Positions 35,101 through 43,503 of a DNA stretch of 64,000 nucleotides are shown in pieces. Location of the stretch: NCBI RefSeq assembly GCF_020166105.1, contig NZ_JAIUJY010000001.1, positions 248,001 to 312,000 on the forward strand. Reading direction: 5' to 3'. The position numbers and the translations under genes were made by a program. The stretch's first letter is position 1. Every line of letters begins with the position of its first letter. This DNA comes from Blastococcus sp. LR1 (GTDB lineage Bacteria; Actinomycetota; Actinomycetes; Mycobacteriales; Geodermatophilaceae). The notes under the pieces are model-generated. The model was not told where the DNA came from, did no database searches, and saw only the letters and a list, made by a program, of their open reading frames with translations.

Positions 35101-35986
35101 GGTCCGGACCCATCAGGTCCTCGGCGACCCCGGCCATCTCCTTGCCCGACTTCAGGTATCCCTCGGCCGTCGTGCGGTCGACGTTGCGCTGCCCCAGCGG
35201 AACCAGTCGGCGGGCGGCGTCGAGGACGTCGGCCGTCGGCGCGTCGAGGGCGTCGACGTGGCGGACGGCGTTGCTCAGGACGACGGGCACCTGGTGCTCG
35301 GCGGCGAACCGGAGCATCGCCTGCGCGCGCTGCCGGTCGCCCCGGCCGCGGTGGTGCACCACCTCCAGCGCCAGCGTCGGACCGAAGACCGCCCGCCACG
35401 CATCGAGCACGGCCGCGGCGACGTCGGCCCGCCCGGCCAGCAGCGCCCGCCCCACCGGCGAGCCCGGGCCCAGCAGCGGGGTCAGTCCCTCGGCGTGCTC
35501 GGCGGCGATGGCCAGCGAGCTGACCGGCTCGCCGCGGGTGCCGCGCAGGTGGGTCGCGCTGGTGAGCCGGCACAGCGACCGCCAGCCGGCGCCGTCGCGG
35601 GCCAGGAAGGTGACCCGGGGCAGCCGCGGGTCGACGCTCGCGCCACCCCGGGCGGGCGACCGGCGGCCCGTCGTCGTCCCCGCGGACCGTGCCCGCGGGG
35701 ACCGGGCGCCGTCCACCGAGCCGTCCAGGACCCGCGCCAGCGACGGCGGGAGCGTGGTCTCGAGGGTGGGTGCCACCGCGAGGTCGACCCCGAAGACCGG
35801 CCGGATCCCGGCCGATCGGCAGGCCAGCGCGAACTTGACCGCGCCGTAGAGCCCGTCCCGGTCGGTGAGGGCCAGTGCCGACATGCCGTGCTCGGCGGCA
35901 CGGGCGACCAGGTCTGCGGGGTGGTTGGCCCCGTATCGCATGGAGTAGCCGGAGGCGACGTGCAGGTGGACGAAGGGGTCGCTCAC
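32156..35986 (-). CDS. dnaE2: Error-prone DNA polymerase III alpha subunit DnaE2
   Basis: C-family polymerase used in SOS mutagenesis with ImuB; 1276 aa. It has an N-terminal PHP domain (HLHVASGYSMRYGANHP), the polymerase core with PDIDIDVESARR (about residue 445, the DnaE2 form of the catalytic PDIDxDF) and GAGSLVTYLLGISDVDPL, a helix-hairpin-helix, and a C-terminal OB fold. An extra Pro/Gly/Met repeat (PGMEL, about 1014-1034) sits before the OB region. GTG 35986 overlaps the upstream stop. It is third in a LexA-controlled operon. Confidence 0.95.
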   Translation of the reverse strand: MSDPFVHLHVASGYSMRYGANHPADLVARAAEHGMSALALTDRDGLYGAVKFALACRSAGIRPVFGVDLAVAPTLETTLPPSLARVLDGSVDGARSPRARSAGTTTGRRSPARGGASVDPRLPRVTFLARDGAGWRSLCRLTSATHLRGTRGEPVSSLAIAAEHAEGLTPLLGPGSPVGRALLAGRADVAAAVLDAWRAVFGPTLALEVVHHRGRGDRQRAQAMLRFAAEHQVPVVLSNAVRHVDALDAPTADVLDAARRLVPLGQRNVDRTTAEGYLKSGKEMAGVAEDLMGPDRDAALRLLERTARLAEQCAVDVTADLGIGSVRYPELDVVTTPSERGMSSAQVLRARCEAGMGRRGMAPTARVRQRLDEELGVIEQLGYPSYFLTVADVVDLIKSLRVRAAARGSGAGSLVTYLLGISDVDPLRYGLLMERFLSPLRHQLPDIDIDVESARRMEVYDAVIDRFGADRVSCISMMDTYRVRHAIRDVGAALGLPPAEIDAVAKAFPHIRANQVHAALKDLPELRASRYGSKRSGGTGDLDLMFDLVSRLDGLPRHIALHPCGVLLSDATLLDRTPVESSYLGYPMSQFDKDDVEELGLLKLDLLGIRMQSAIAHALDEVARVDGETVDIDAVPRDDPTTFELIRSTRTLGMFQIESPGQRELVGKFGPQTFEDIIVDISLFRPGPVKSDMVTPFLMARNGWQEARYPHPDLEFALAETAGVVVFHEQVLQVVSRMTGCTLAEADEVRRALGEKDAHPEVRTWFLPRALDAGYPVEVAEQVWQVLVAFGSFGFCKAHAAAFALPTYQSAWLKTHHPAAFLAGVLTHDPGMYPKRLILDDARNFGIRVLGLDVNASTGSYQVERLNPDPEVEGEGWGRPEWMPAAMRDPSGYGIRLSLADVKGISDDEVARVVNGQPYRSLTDFWSRASVSRPVVERLVLAGGFDSLYGFGMRDREAGRPTRRRHQVTRRDLLLQISELDRWSRSGARATSDGQLSLDLMGMGLPEEEAAPEFPGMEPPGMELPGMELPGMELAGLESAAVGPSWAEGSGLPEFTDAELVRAELEVLGLDASRHVIDFYKPFLSALGAVPAGELLGCRSGSEVLVAGVKVATQTPPIRSGRRVVFVTLDDGSGCTDSTFFEDAQGPYAATVFHSWLLVIRGVLRRTGPRGMSLRATGAWELPALHEAWEAGGLESVAEQMAAPGEITEESIAGAAASRNSRPVMVRPVLVHPTGFRMSPYADIKPAGDDAATAARRAASAPPRKLWHSSPGSSGH
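32885..32944. repeat. Four 15-bp repeats inside dnaE2 (PGMEL)
   Basis: The unit GAGCTCCATGCCCGG occurs four times in tandem with small changes and encodes PGMEL/PGMEP on the minus strand, in a linker that DnaE2 proteins normally lack. Confidence 0.85.
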
Positions 35987-36450
35987 CGCCGGGAAGAGAC
36001 CACGTAGGGCCGCGCATAGCGGGGTGGCTCGGCCAGGGAGCCGAACATGGACTCCACCACCGCCAGGAAGCCCTGCACGTCGCGGACCAAGTCGTCGGCC
36101 TCCCGCTCGGTGACCGCGGAGGACAGCCCGGCCTCGGCGGCGGCGCGCTTGGTGGCGCCCGCGGCGAAGAAGGTGGCCCACTCCCCCAGCTCCGGAGCGA
36201 CCTGCCCGAGCAGGACCCATGCGCTGCGCGGGCGGCGACGGCCGCCCTCGGGTCGGGTGCGGGCGGCCAGCACCGCCGCGGCGGCGCGGAGCGCGGCCAG
36301 GTGCGCGGTGGCGTACCGCTCCCGCGGATCGGGAGCCGCGGCGGCCGCGGTCAGGCCACGGTGCGCCTGGCCGAGCAGCGCCGTGGCGGCGGCGGGCAGC
36401 GCGGGGGGAAGCGGCAGCTGGTCGGCCGGCACGGCCCGTGCGGCGCCCAT
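35983..36450 (-). CDS. SAV_6107-like HEPN protein of the dnaE2 operon
   Basis: All-helical protein of 155 aa; middle segment ERYATAHLAALRAAAAVLAART and SAWVLLGQVAPELGEWATFFA are typical of the SAV_6107-type HEPN family found beside dnaE2/imuB in actinobacteria. No nuclease motif RxxxxH is evident. ATG 36450 shares its A with the stop of the DUF6504 gene (TGATG). The role is unknown, but it is likely an accessory to translesion synthesis by position. Confidence 0.75.
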   Translation of the reverse strand: MGAARAVPADQLPLPPALPAAATALLGQAHRGLTAAAAAPDPRERYATAHLAALRAAAAVLAARTRPEGGRRRPRSAWVLLGQVAPELGEWATFFAAGATKRAAAEAGLSSAVTEREADDLVRDVQGFLAVVESMFGSLAEPPRYARPYVVSSRR

Positions 36451-36776
36451 CAGTCGTGCACCCGGACGAGCCACCAACGGTTGCCCGACGCGTCCCACGA
36501 CAGGTCGTAGACCCCGGCGAAGCTCATCCGCGACCGCCCGGCCCGGACCGCCTCGACCCGCCAGACCTCGCGGGGTGCCACCAGCTCGGCCGACGCCCCG
36601 CCGGCAGCCTCGTTCCCGCGCAGCCACCACGGCGCCGTCTCCACCCAGGAGTCGAGCATCTCGCCCACGACGTAGCGCGACTGCCCGCGCCAGAACTGCA
36701 CCGGCCCGAGCGGTCCCCGCTCGACCTGCACCTCTTCGCCGGTCCGACCGACGACCTCACCGAGCACCCGGCTCAT
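36450..36776 (-). CDS. DUF6504-like protein
   Basis: A 108-aa protein with GEEVQVERGPLGPVQFWRGQSRYVV and a Trp-rich C-terminus YDLSWDASGNRWWLVRVHD, as in the small proteins encoded between Y-family polymerase and dnaE2 genes in many actinobacteria. First gene of the SOS operon, ATG 36776, about 90 bases from the SOS box. Function not known. Confidence 0.75.
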   Translation of the reverse strand: MSRVLGEVVGRTGEEVQVERGPLGPVQFWRGQSRYVVGEMLDSWVETAPWWLRGNEAAGGASAELVAPREVWRVEAVRAGRSRMSFAGVYDLSWDASGNRWWLVRVHD

Positions 36777-36865
36777 GACAGCCTCCCCACGCCTCACCCC
36801 GCGCGTACGCCGACCCGGCGTCCCACCGGCGGGGAAGAGCCGGACGGAACGGGCCGAACACTGTT

Positions 36866-36879
36866 CGAACGCATGTTCG
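36866..36879 (-). promoter_or_regulatory. LexA-binding SOS box of the dnaE2 operon
   Basis: CGAAC-GCAT-GTTCG is a perfect consensus. An overlapping near-match CGAAC-ACT-GTTCG (3-nt spacer, 36855-36867) lies beside it, so LexA may have two registers. Confidence 0.9.
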
Positions 36880-36888
36880 AACACGTCC

Positions 36889-36917
36889 AGTAGACCGGAG
36901 CGCCCTGTCGCCGTCAA
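36889..36917 (-). promoter_or_regulatory. Promoter of the DUF6504-dnaE2 operon
   Basis: TTGACG (36917-36912), exactly 17 bp, TCTACT (36894-36889): a good sigma-70-type promoter whose start site falls in the SOS box. Confidence 0.7.
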
Positions 36918-36968
36918 GCCGTGACACGGCCGGGCGCGCCGCCGTCGGGGCGGTGGCAGGATCACCGC

Positions 36969-37463
36969 ATGAGCCGACCACCGCACCCCCGGGTGGCCGC
37001 CGTCGCCCGCGCCCTCGCCGAGGCCGGCGCCGGAGGTGAGGTGCGCGTCCTCCCGACCGAGGTCCGCACCGCCGCGGCCGCCGCGGCCGAGCTGGACGTG
37101 CCCGTCGGCGCGATCGTCAACAGCCTGGTCTTCCTCGCCGACGGCTCGCCCGTCCTGATCCTCACCAGCGGCGCCCACCGGGTCGACACCACCCAGGTCG
37201 CGACCCTCCTCGGCGTGCGCTCGCTGACCCCCGCCCCGGCCGAGGAGGTCCGCCGGCACACGGGTCAGCCGGTCGGCGGCGTGGCACCGCTGGGCCACCC
37301 CGAGCCCCTCGGCACGCTGGTCGACGTCGAGCTCGCCCGCCACGACCGGGTCTGGGCCGCCGCCGGCCATCCCGCGGCCGTCTTCCCCACCACCTACGAC
37401 GAGCTGCTGCGGCTGACCGCGGGCACCGCCGTCGAGGTCGGGGCCGAGGTGGGCGCCCCGTGA
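36969..37463 (+). CDS. YbaK/EbsC-type aminoacyl-tRNA deacylase
   Basis: YbaK/ProX-fold protein of 164 aa. IVNSLVFLADGSPVLILTSG contains the family lysine position replaced by N/S, then GVAPLGHPEPLGTLVDVEL with the GVPPFG-like loop (here GVAPLG). Members hydrolyse mischarged tRNAs in trans. ATG 36969; the stop overlaps the following GNAT gene. It is divergent from the SOS operon across 192 bp. Confidence 0.88.
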   Translation: MSRPPHPRVAAVARALAEAGAGGEVRVLPTEVRTAAAAAAELDVPVGAIVNSLVFLADGSPVLILTSGAHRVDTTQVATLLGVRSLTPAPAEEVRRHTGQPVGGVAPLGHPEPLGTLVDVELARHDRVWAAAGHPAAVFPTTYDELLRLTAGTAVEVGAEVGAP

Positions 37464-38065
37464 CCGGCACCCGTCCCGACACCCGCATCCTCGAGCTCCC
37501 TCCGCAGTGGATGCGGGAGAACATGCACGCGGTGCTGGCCATCTACGGGGCGGCGATGGGCTACGACTCCGGCGTCGTCGCCGGCCGGTACGGCTACGCG
37601 ATCCAGCACACCGAGCGTCCCGGCTTCCGCGCCGTGGGCGCCTTCGCCCAGGCCCGGGAAGGTGATGGCCCTGCCGGCGAGCAGCTGGTCGGCTTCGGCT
37701 ACGGCTACCTGATCGCCCCCGGGCAGTGGTGGCACGACCAGGTGCGCGCCGCGCTCGACCGGCGGACGGCGAAGAAGTGGCTCCCCGGCGCCTTCGAGGT
37801 GTGCGAGCTGCACGTCGATCCGGGCTCCCAGAGCCAGGGCCTGGGCCGCCGGCTGCTGCACGCGCTCGTCGACGTCCCGCATCCGGTCGCCCTGCTCTCC
37901 ACCCCCGACGCCGACACGAAGGCCTTCCGGCTGTACCAGGCCGACGGCTTCGTCGACCTGGCCCGGAACTACCACTTCCCCGGCGACAGCCGCCCCTTCG
38001 CGATCCTCGGCATCAAGCTGCCGATGCATCCGCGCGACGGTTCCCCGGAGAACTCCCGGGCGTGA
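37460..38065 (+). CDS. GNAT-family N-acetyltransferase
   Basis: It is 201 aa. The acetyl-CoA loop is CELHVDPGSQSQGLGRRLLHAL (about 115-136), followed by LSTPDADTKAFRLYQADGF. The acceptor cannot be predicted. GTG 37460 overlaps ybaK and its stop overlaps the carotenoid oxidoreductase gene, so it is in one transcript with a pigment locus. Confidence 0.88.
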   Translation: MTGTRPDTRILELPPQWMRENMHAVLAIYGAAMGYDSGVVAGRYGYAIQHTERPGFRAVGAFAQAREGDGPAGEQLVGFGYGYLIAPGQWWHDQVRAALDRRTAKKWLPGAFEVCELHVDPGSQSQGLGRRLLHALVDVPHPVALLSTPDADTKAFRLYQADGFVDLARNYHFPGDSRPFAILGIKLPMHPRDGSPENSRA

Positions 38066-39720
38066 GCACCCCGCAGAACCAGGCCGACGTCGTCGTCATC
38101 GGCTCCGGCCACAACGGGATGGTGGCGGCCTGCTACCTCGCCCGCGAGGGCCTGACCGTCGAGGTGATCGAGTCCGACAGCGTGCTCGGCGGTGCGGTGT
38201 CCACGGTCGAGCGCTGGCCCGGCGTCCAGGTGGACCGCGGCTCGAGCGCGCACGTGATCGTCCGGCACAGCGGCATCGTCGAGGACCTCGACCTGGCCAC
38301 GCACGGGCTGACCTACATCGACTGCGACCCGTGGGGCTTCGCCCCCGCACCGGACCCGGGCGACGCCGGACCCGACGGCCGCCCGCTGGTCTTCTCCGTC
38401 GACCTGGACGCCACCTGCGCCTCCATCGAGGCGGCCTGCGGTCCGGAGGACGCCGCCGCCTACCGCCGGTTCGTCGAGGTGTGGGGGCCGCGCAGCCGCG
38501 CCGTCGTCGCCTCCTTCGGGCGGGCGCCGAACGCCCGGGGTCTGATCGGCTCGTTCTGGCCGCTCGGCGCACCCGCCGAGGGCCGTCCGCGCACCCCCGG
38601 CGGCGAGCTGGCGGTCGACTTCCTGGGCTCCGGTGACGCGCTGCTCGACACGTGGTTCACCAGCGAGCGGCTCAAGGCGGCGCTGGCCTGGTTCGGCGCG
38701 CAGTCCGGCCCGCCCATGTCCGAGCCGGGCACCGCGGCGATGGTCGGCTGGGTTGCACTGCTGCACGACGTGCCGCCCGGCCATCCGGTCGGCGGATCGG
38801 GCGGCCTGACCCGCGCGCTGCGCACGCGGCTGGAGTCCGACGGCGGACGGGTCACCCTCGGCGACGGCGCCGAGCGGCTGCTGGTCGAGGACGGCCGGGT
38901 GACCGGCGTGCGCACCCGGTCCGGCCGCACGGTGCGGGCGGACGCCGTCGTCGCCGCCTGCCACATCGACGTCACCAGGCGGCTGGCCGCGGAGGACGCA
39001 CCGCCGGCCCTGGCCGACGCCGCCCCGCCGCTGGGCAACGGCTTCGGCCTGGTCGTCCGCGCGCTGACCGACGCCCTGCCGGCCTATCCCGGCGTCGACC
39101 CGGAGCTGGCGCTGCACGGACTGCAGCTGCTCTGCACCGACCGCGGGCAGCTCGCCTCCGCCCACGGCGACTGGGGCGCGGGCCGGGTTCCCCGCGAGCC
39201 GGTTCCGCTGGCGATGTCGTTCTCCGCCAGCGACCCGACGCTGGCCCCGCCCGGGAAGCACGTCGTCACCATCTGGGGGCAGTGGTACCCCTACGCGCTG
39301 GCCGACGGCGGCGACTGGGACGCCATCGCCGACGTCGAGGCCCGTCGGCTGGTCGACGCCGTCGACCGCTACGCGCCCGGCTTCGCGGCGTCGGTCCAGG
39401 AGATGTACGTCCAGACGCCGCTGGCGCTCGAGCGGGAACTGTCCCTGCTCCGTGGCAACGTCATGCACGTGGAGATGGGGCTGGCCAGCATGTTCATGCT
39501 CCGGCCCACGCCTGCGCTCTCGGGCTACACCGTGCCGGGGCTGCCAGGGCTGTACCTGGCCGGCGCCTCGACCCACCCCGGCGGCGGGGTCTCGGGCAAC
39601 TCCGGGCGGACGGCGGCCCGTGTGCTGCTCGCCGACCGCGGCCCGCTCCCCCGCGCCCGGGCGGCGGCCGGCAGGTCGCTGCGCCGCGCCGCCGAACGGC
39701 TCGCCCGGGCGCGCTCGTGA
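38062..39720 (+). CDS. CrtI/CrtO-like FAD-dependent carotenoid oxidoreductase
   Basis: Flavoprotein of 552 aa in the phytoene desaturase superfamily. The dinucleotide-binding fold is VVVIGSGHNGMVAACYLA (11-28). The C-terminal FAD motif is GLPGLYLAGASTHPGGGVSGNSGR. Length and the HPGGG region resemble CrtO-type ketolases and PYROXD2-like proteins more than the shorter CrtI at 47.9 kb. It could introduce a keto group or desaturate a carotenoid. GTG 38062 overlaps the GNAT stop; it is coupled to cruF- and cruG-like genes downstream. Confidence 0.85.
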   Translation: MSTPQNQADVVVIGSGHNGMVAACYLAREGLTVEVIESDSVLGGAVSTVERWPGVQVDRGSSAHVIVRHSGIVEDLDLATHGLTYIDCDPWGFAPAPDPGDAGPDGRPLVFSVDLDATCASIEAACGPEDAAAYRRFVEVWGPRSRAVVASFGRAPNARGLIGSFWPLGAPAEGRPRTPGGELAVDFLGSGDALLDTWFTSERLKAALAWFGAQSGPPMSEPGTAAMVGWVALLHDVPPGHPVGGSGGLTRALRTRLESDGGRVTLGDGAERLLVEDGRVTGVRTRSGRTVRADAVVAACHIDVTRRLAAEDAPPALADAAPPLGNGFGLVVRALTDALPAYPGVDPELALHGLQLLCTDRGQLASAHGDWGAGRVPREPVPLAMSFSASDPTLAPPGKHVVTIWGQWYPYALADGGDWDAIADVEARRLVDAVDRYAPGFAASVQEMYVQTPLALERELSLLRGNVMHVEMGLASMFMLRPTPALSGYTVPGLPGLYLAGASTHPGGGVSGNSGRTAARVLLADRGPLPRARAAAGRSLRRAAERLARARS

Positions 39721-40508
39721 TCCCCTCGATCGCCGCGTTCCCACTGCCCCGCACCTGGACCGCACGCCAGGTCGCGCCGCTCGTCGTGGCACTCGCGCTC
39801 GTCGGCACAGCGATCGCCTATCCGCTCTCCGGAGGCGACACCCGCAACGCGGTCAGCTGGGCGATCGTGCTGCTCGGCGCGACGCTCTCGGTGGTGCACG
39901 CCTGGCTCAGCCGCGGAGCGCGCACCGGCGTCGGGGTCCTGGGGCTCGTGGCCCTGACCGCGATCGTGTTCGAGAGCATCGGCCTGGCCACCGGCTACCC
40001 CTACGGCAGCTACACCTACAGCGACACCCTGGGCCCGACGCTGCTCGGCGTTCCGTTCCTGGTGCCGCTGGCCTGGCTGATGATGGCCTGGCCCAGCTGG
40101 CTGCTCGCCGGACATCTCGCCGACCGGCGGCCGGCGCGGATCGCCTGGGCGGCCGGGATCTTCGCCGCGTGGGACGTCGTCCTCGACCCGCAGATGGTGC
40201 AGGCCGGCTACTGGACCTGGGCGCACCCCTCCCCCGGGCTGCCCGGCATCGACACAGTGCCGCTCACCAACCTGGCCGGCTGGCTGCTCGCCGGCGCGGT
40301 GCTGATGACGCTGCTGGACCTGCTGGTCGCGCGCACCGCCGAACCGCCCCGGATCGGCCCGGCGGCGCCACTGCTCGCCCTGGCCTGGATGACCCTCGGC
40401 GGCGCGCTGGCGCACGCCGGCTGGCTGGGCCTCCCCGGATCCGCCGCCTGGGGTGCGGCGCTCGCGGTGCCGGTGCTCCTGACCCTTGCTGTCCGGCGCC
40501 GCCGATGA
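39717..40508 (+). CDS. cruF: CruF-like carotenoid hydratase (DUF422 membrane protein)
   Basis: Integral membrane protein of 263 aa with about seven helices. The family hallmarks GYPYGSYTYSDTLGPTLLGVPFLVPLAW and AWDVVLDPQMVQAGYWTW mark the carotenoid 1',2'-hydratase family (CruF, bisanhydrobacterioruberin hydratase). It would hydrate the acyclic psi-end of a carotene. GTG 39717 overlaps the upstream stop and ATG of the next gene overlaps its own, so the three are translated together. Confidence 0.85.
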   Translation: MIPSIAAFPLPRTWTARQVAPLVVALALVGTAIAYPLSGGDTRNAVSWAIVLLGATLSVVHAWLSRGARTGVGVLGLVALTAIVFESIGLATGYPYGSYTYSDTLGPTLLGVPFLVPLAWLMMAWPSWLLAGHLADRRPARIAWAAGIFAAWDVVLDPQMVQAGYWTWAHPSPGLPGIDTVPLTNLAGWLLAGAVLMTLLDLLVARTAEPPRIGPAAPLLALAWMTLGGALAHAGWLGLPGSAAWGAALAVPVLLTLAVRRRR

Positions 40509-41641
40509 GCCGCCTCGTCCGCGGGCTGGCAGCCGTCGCCGCGATGGGCGCGGCGCACGCCGCCGTGAACAGCGTGCTGCTGCGGAAGCCGCCGGCCGAT
40601 CCGCCGCGAACGGCCCGGCCGGTCACCGTGGTCCTCCCCGTGCGCGACGAGGCGCACCACGTGGGCGACTGCCTGGTCGCGCTGCTCGACCAGCGCGGGC
40701 TCGACAGGTTCCGGGTGGTGGTGGTCGACGACGGGTCCACCGACGGCACCGCCGACGTCGTCCGGGCGGTGCACGACCACCGGGTGCGGCTGGTGACGGC
40801 TCCCCCGCTGCCGTCGGGATGGCTGGGCAAGCCGCACGCCTGCGCCGCCGGTGTCGCGGCGACCGACCCCCGCGACGGCGAGGTGCTGGTCTTCGTGGAC
40901 GCCGATGTCCGGCTCTTCCCCGACGCGATCGCCGCCGCCGCCGCACTGCTCGACAGCACCGGCCTGGACCTCGTCTCCCCCTGGCCGCGGCCGCTCGCGA
41001 CCGGTGCGGCCGAGCGCCTGGTGCAGCCGCTGGCCCCCTGGCTCTGGACGACGACGCTGCCGCTGCGACTGGCCGAGCGCTCCCCCCGGCCCTCGCTGGC
41101 CGCGGCCAACGGCCAGTTCCTGGTCGTCCGGCGGGACGCCTACGCCCGAGCCGGTGGGCACGGCGCCGTGCGGGGCGAGGTGCTGGAGGACATCGCCCTG
41201 CTGCGCGCGGTGAAGCGGGCCGGTGGCAGCGGCGGCCCGGTCGACGGCTCCCGGCTGGCCGCCTGCCGGATGTACGAAGGCTGGCCGCAGGTGCGCGACG
41301 GCTACGCCAAATCGCTGTGGGCCTCGGTCGGTGGGCGCCCGGCGGCCGGGATCGCGGCGGCGGCGGTGCTCACCGCCGTCTACGTGCTGCCGCCGGTGGC
41401 CGCGCTCGGCGGCTCCCGCGCCGGGCTGCTCGGCTACCTGGCCGGGGTCGCCGGCCGGCTGTTCAGCGCCCGCGTGTCCGGGAGCCGGGCCTGGCCGGAC
41501 GCCCTGGCGCACCCGATCTCGATCCTCACCCTCGACGTGCTGATGCTGCGCTCGGTCCGCGGGCGACGGCGGGGCAGCCTGAGCTGGCGCGGACGGCCGG
41601 TCGCGCCGACCGGCGGGCCCTCGGCGACGATGGGCCGGTGA
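40505..41641 (+). CDS. cruG: CruG-like family 2 glycosyltransferase
   Basis: GT-A transferase of 378 aa. It has TVVLPVRDEAHHVGDCL, the metal-binding VFVDADVRLFP and ANGQFLVVRRDAYARAGGH with EVLEDIALLRAVKRAG, then two C-terminal helices. CruF and CruG act in sequence in cyanobacterial myxoxanthophyll synthesis (hydration, then 2'-O-glycosylation); the same pairing here suggests a carotenoid glycoside. ATG 40505. Confidence 0.82.
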   Translation: MSRLVRGLAAVAAMGAAHAAVNSVLLRKPPADPPRTARPVTVVLPVRDEAHHVGDCLVALLDQRGLDRFRVVVVDDGSTDGTADVVRAVHDHRVRLVTAPPLPSGWLGKPHACAAGVAATDPRDGEVLVFVDADVRLFPDAIAAAAALLDSTGLDLVSPWPRPLATGAAERLVQPLAPWLWTTTLPLRLAERSPRPSLAAANGQFLVVRRDAYARAGGHGAVRGEVLEDIALLRAVKRAGGSGGPVDGSRLAACRMYEGWPQVRDGYAKSLWASVGGRPAAGIAAAAVLTAVYVLPPVAALGGSRAGLLGYLAGVAGRLFSARVSGSRAWPDALAHPISILTLDVLMLRSVRGRRRGSLSWRGRPVAPTGGPSATMGR

Positions 41642-42297
41642 CCTCCCCCGATCCGTCCCGGCCGCGCACCTCGTTCGATCCCACCGAGATGGAGGTCGGC
41701 GCGTTCTACCGGGTGCTCAACTCCGTCGTCGTGCCCCGGCCGATCGCCTGGGTCTGCAGCCGCTCCGCCGAGGGCGTGCACAACCTGGCGCCGCACTCCT
41801 TCTACACCGTGGCCTGCGTGGACCCGCCGATCGTCCAGTTCACCTCGGTGGGCCGGAAGGACTCCCTGCGCAACGTCGAGGCGACCGGCGAGTTCACGGT
41901 CAGCCTCACGCCCGAGGCGCTGTTCGAGCAGATCAACGCCACCGGCACCGACTTCCCCGCCGACCAGAGCGAGGCGGAGGCGGCCGGGGTGCGGCTGGAG
42001 CCCGCGGAGAAGGTCGCCGCGATGCGCGTCGCCGACTCCCCGGTGACGCTGGAGTGCACGCTGCACTCCACGCTCCGGCTCGGCGACAGCACCGTCGTCC
42101 TCGGCCGGGTGGTGCACGTCAGCGCGTGGACCGAGGCGGTGCGGGACGGCCGTCCGCGGATCGAGCACCTGCGCCCGCTGGCCCGTCTCGGCGGCAACGA
42201 GTGGTCGACGATCGGCGAGGTGCGCGAGATCCCGCGCATCCCCTATCGCACCTGGTCCGCCGACCCCTCGATCGGCGAGCGCCTCAGGGAGCAGTGA
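41638..42297 (+). CDS. Flavin reductase-like (FMN-binding split barrel) protein
   Basis: It is 219 aa. NSVVVPRPIAWVCSRSAEGVHNLAPHSFYTVAC and PPIVQFTSVGRKDSLRNVEATGEF are typical of the flavin reductase-like domain. The GTG 41638 start overlaps the glycosyltransferase stop, so it is the last gene of this locus; whether it takes part in pigment metabolism is unknown. A short hairpin follows. Confidence 0.87.
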   Translation: MTSPDPSRPRTSFDPTEMEVGAFYRVLNSVVVPRPIAWVCSRSAEGVHNLAPHSFYTVACVDPPIVQFTSVGRKDSLRNVEATGEFTVSLTPEALFEQINATGTDFPADQSEAEAAGVRLEPAEKVAAMRVADSPVTLECTLHSTLRLGDSTVVLGRVVHVSAWTEAVRDGRPRIEHLRPLARLGGNEWSTIGEVREIPRIPYRTWSADPSIGERLREQ

Positions 42298-42313
42298 ACT
42301 GGTCCTCGCGAGT

Positions 42314-42330
42314 GGGCCCCGGAGGGGTCC
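42314..42330. terminator. Hairpin between convergent flavin reductase and adoK genes
   Basis: GGGCCCC-GGA-GGGGTCC forms a 7-bp stem with one G-U pair, 17 bases after the flavin reductase stop. No U tract. Confidence 0.4.
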
Positions 42331-42404
42331 GCGCAGCGAGGACGCAGCGGCTCAGCGCAGTCGGGACGGCAGGTGGCCGCGGTGTCGTCCGGAGGACGAC
42401 AGCG

Positions 42405-43379
42405 TCATGGCAGGTGGGCGGCGATCTCGTCCGCGGCGTCGGCGCCGAAGGCCTCGGCGAAGCGGCCGAGGAAGCTCTCCCGCGGCAGGTCGTACTCCTG
42501 CGTACCGATGACCTCGACCGCCGAAGTGGCGACGGCGGAGCCGAGCTGGGTGGCCCGCTCCAGGGACAGGCCCCACGCGCGCCCGGCGATGAACCCCGCG
42601 CGCAGCGCGTCACCGCCACCGGTGGGCTCCACCGGCTTGGTCTCCGGCACCGCGATGACCTCCAGCGGCTCCTCGCCCGCGCGGCGCACCAGCACGCCGT
42701 CGGCCGCACGGGTGGTCACCCAGCAGCCGACCCGGTCGAGCACCTCCTCGGCGGTCCAGCCGGTCTTCTGCAGCAGCAGCGCCGCCTCGTACTCGTTGCT
42801 GAACAGCACCTCCGCGCCGTGCACGAGCTCGCGGATCATCTCGCCGTCGGCCCAGGCCAGCTGCTGGCTGGGGTCGGCGGCGAAGGGGTAGCCGCGGTCC
42901 CGGCACTCCTGGGTGTGCCGCACCATCGCGGTGGGGTCGTTCGGGCCGACGACGACGAGGTCGGGACCGCCGACGCGGTCGGCCACGGGCGCGAGCTCGA
43001 TCTGCGAGGCCTCGGCCATCGCACCCGAGTAGAACGACGCGATCTGGTTGTTCGCCTGGTCGGTGGTGCACACGAAGCGCGCGGTGTGCTTCAGCTCCGA
43101 CCAGTGCACGCTGCCGGTGTCCACGCCGTGCCGCCCGAGCCACGCCTCGTAGTCGGCGAAGTCGCTGCCCACGGCGCCGACCAGGACCGGCGCGAGCCCG
43201 AGCAGCCCCAGCCCGTAGGCCATGTTCGCGCCGGCGCCCCCGCGGTGCTGCACCAGGTCGTCCACCAGGAAAGACAGCGAGACGTTCTCCATCTGCCCTT
43301 CCACGAACTGCTCGGTGAAGAGGCCGGGGAAGGTCATCAGATGGTCGGTGGCGATGGAACCGGTGACGACGACGGGCAC
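42405..43379 (-). CDS. adoK: Adenosine kinase (PfkB family)
   Basis: Ribokinase-fold kinase of 324 aa, close along its length to M. tuberculosis Rv2202c: VTGSIATDHLMTFPG, VSLSFLVDDLVQHRGG, FAADPSQQLAWADGE and IGTQEYDLPRESF. The usual anion-hole GxGD reads PTGGGDALRAGF. It phosphorylates adenosine to AMP for purine salvage. GTG 43379 has AGGAG at good spacing. Confidence 0.92.
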   Translation of the reverse strand: MPVVVTGSIATDHLMTFPGLFTEQFVEGQMENVSLSFLVDDLVQHRGGAGANMAYGLGLLGLAPVLVGAVGSDFADYEAWLGRHGVDTGSVHWSELKHTARFVCTTDQANNQIASFYSGAMAEASQIELAPVADRVGGPDLVVVGPNDPTAMVRHTQECRDRGYPFAADPSQQLAWADGEMIRELVHGAEVLFSNEYEAALLLQKTGWTAEEVLDRVGCWVTTRAADGVLVRRAGEEPLEVIAVPETKPVEPTGGGDALRAGFIAGRAWGLSLERATQLGSAVATSAVEVIGTQEYDLPRESFLGRFAEAFGADAADEIAAHLP

Positions 43380-43503
43380 GGGGAGCTCCTGGTGAGGGTG
43401 GCTGGCGTCGGCGGCACGCGGCCGGCTGCGAGGGCCTGGAAGGGGGTCGGGCACCGCACACCTTAGGAGGCGGCGTCCGGCGGTGACCTCCCGAGGTCGC
43501 GGC

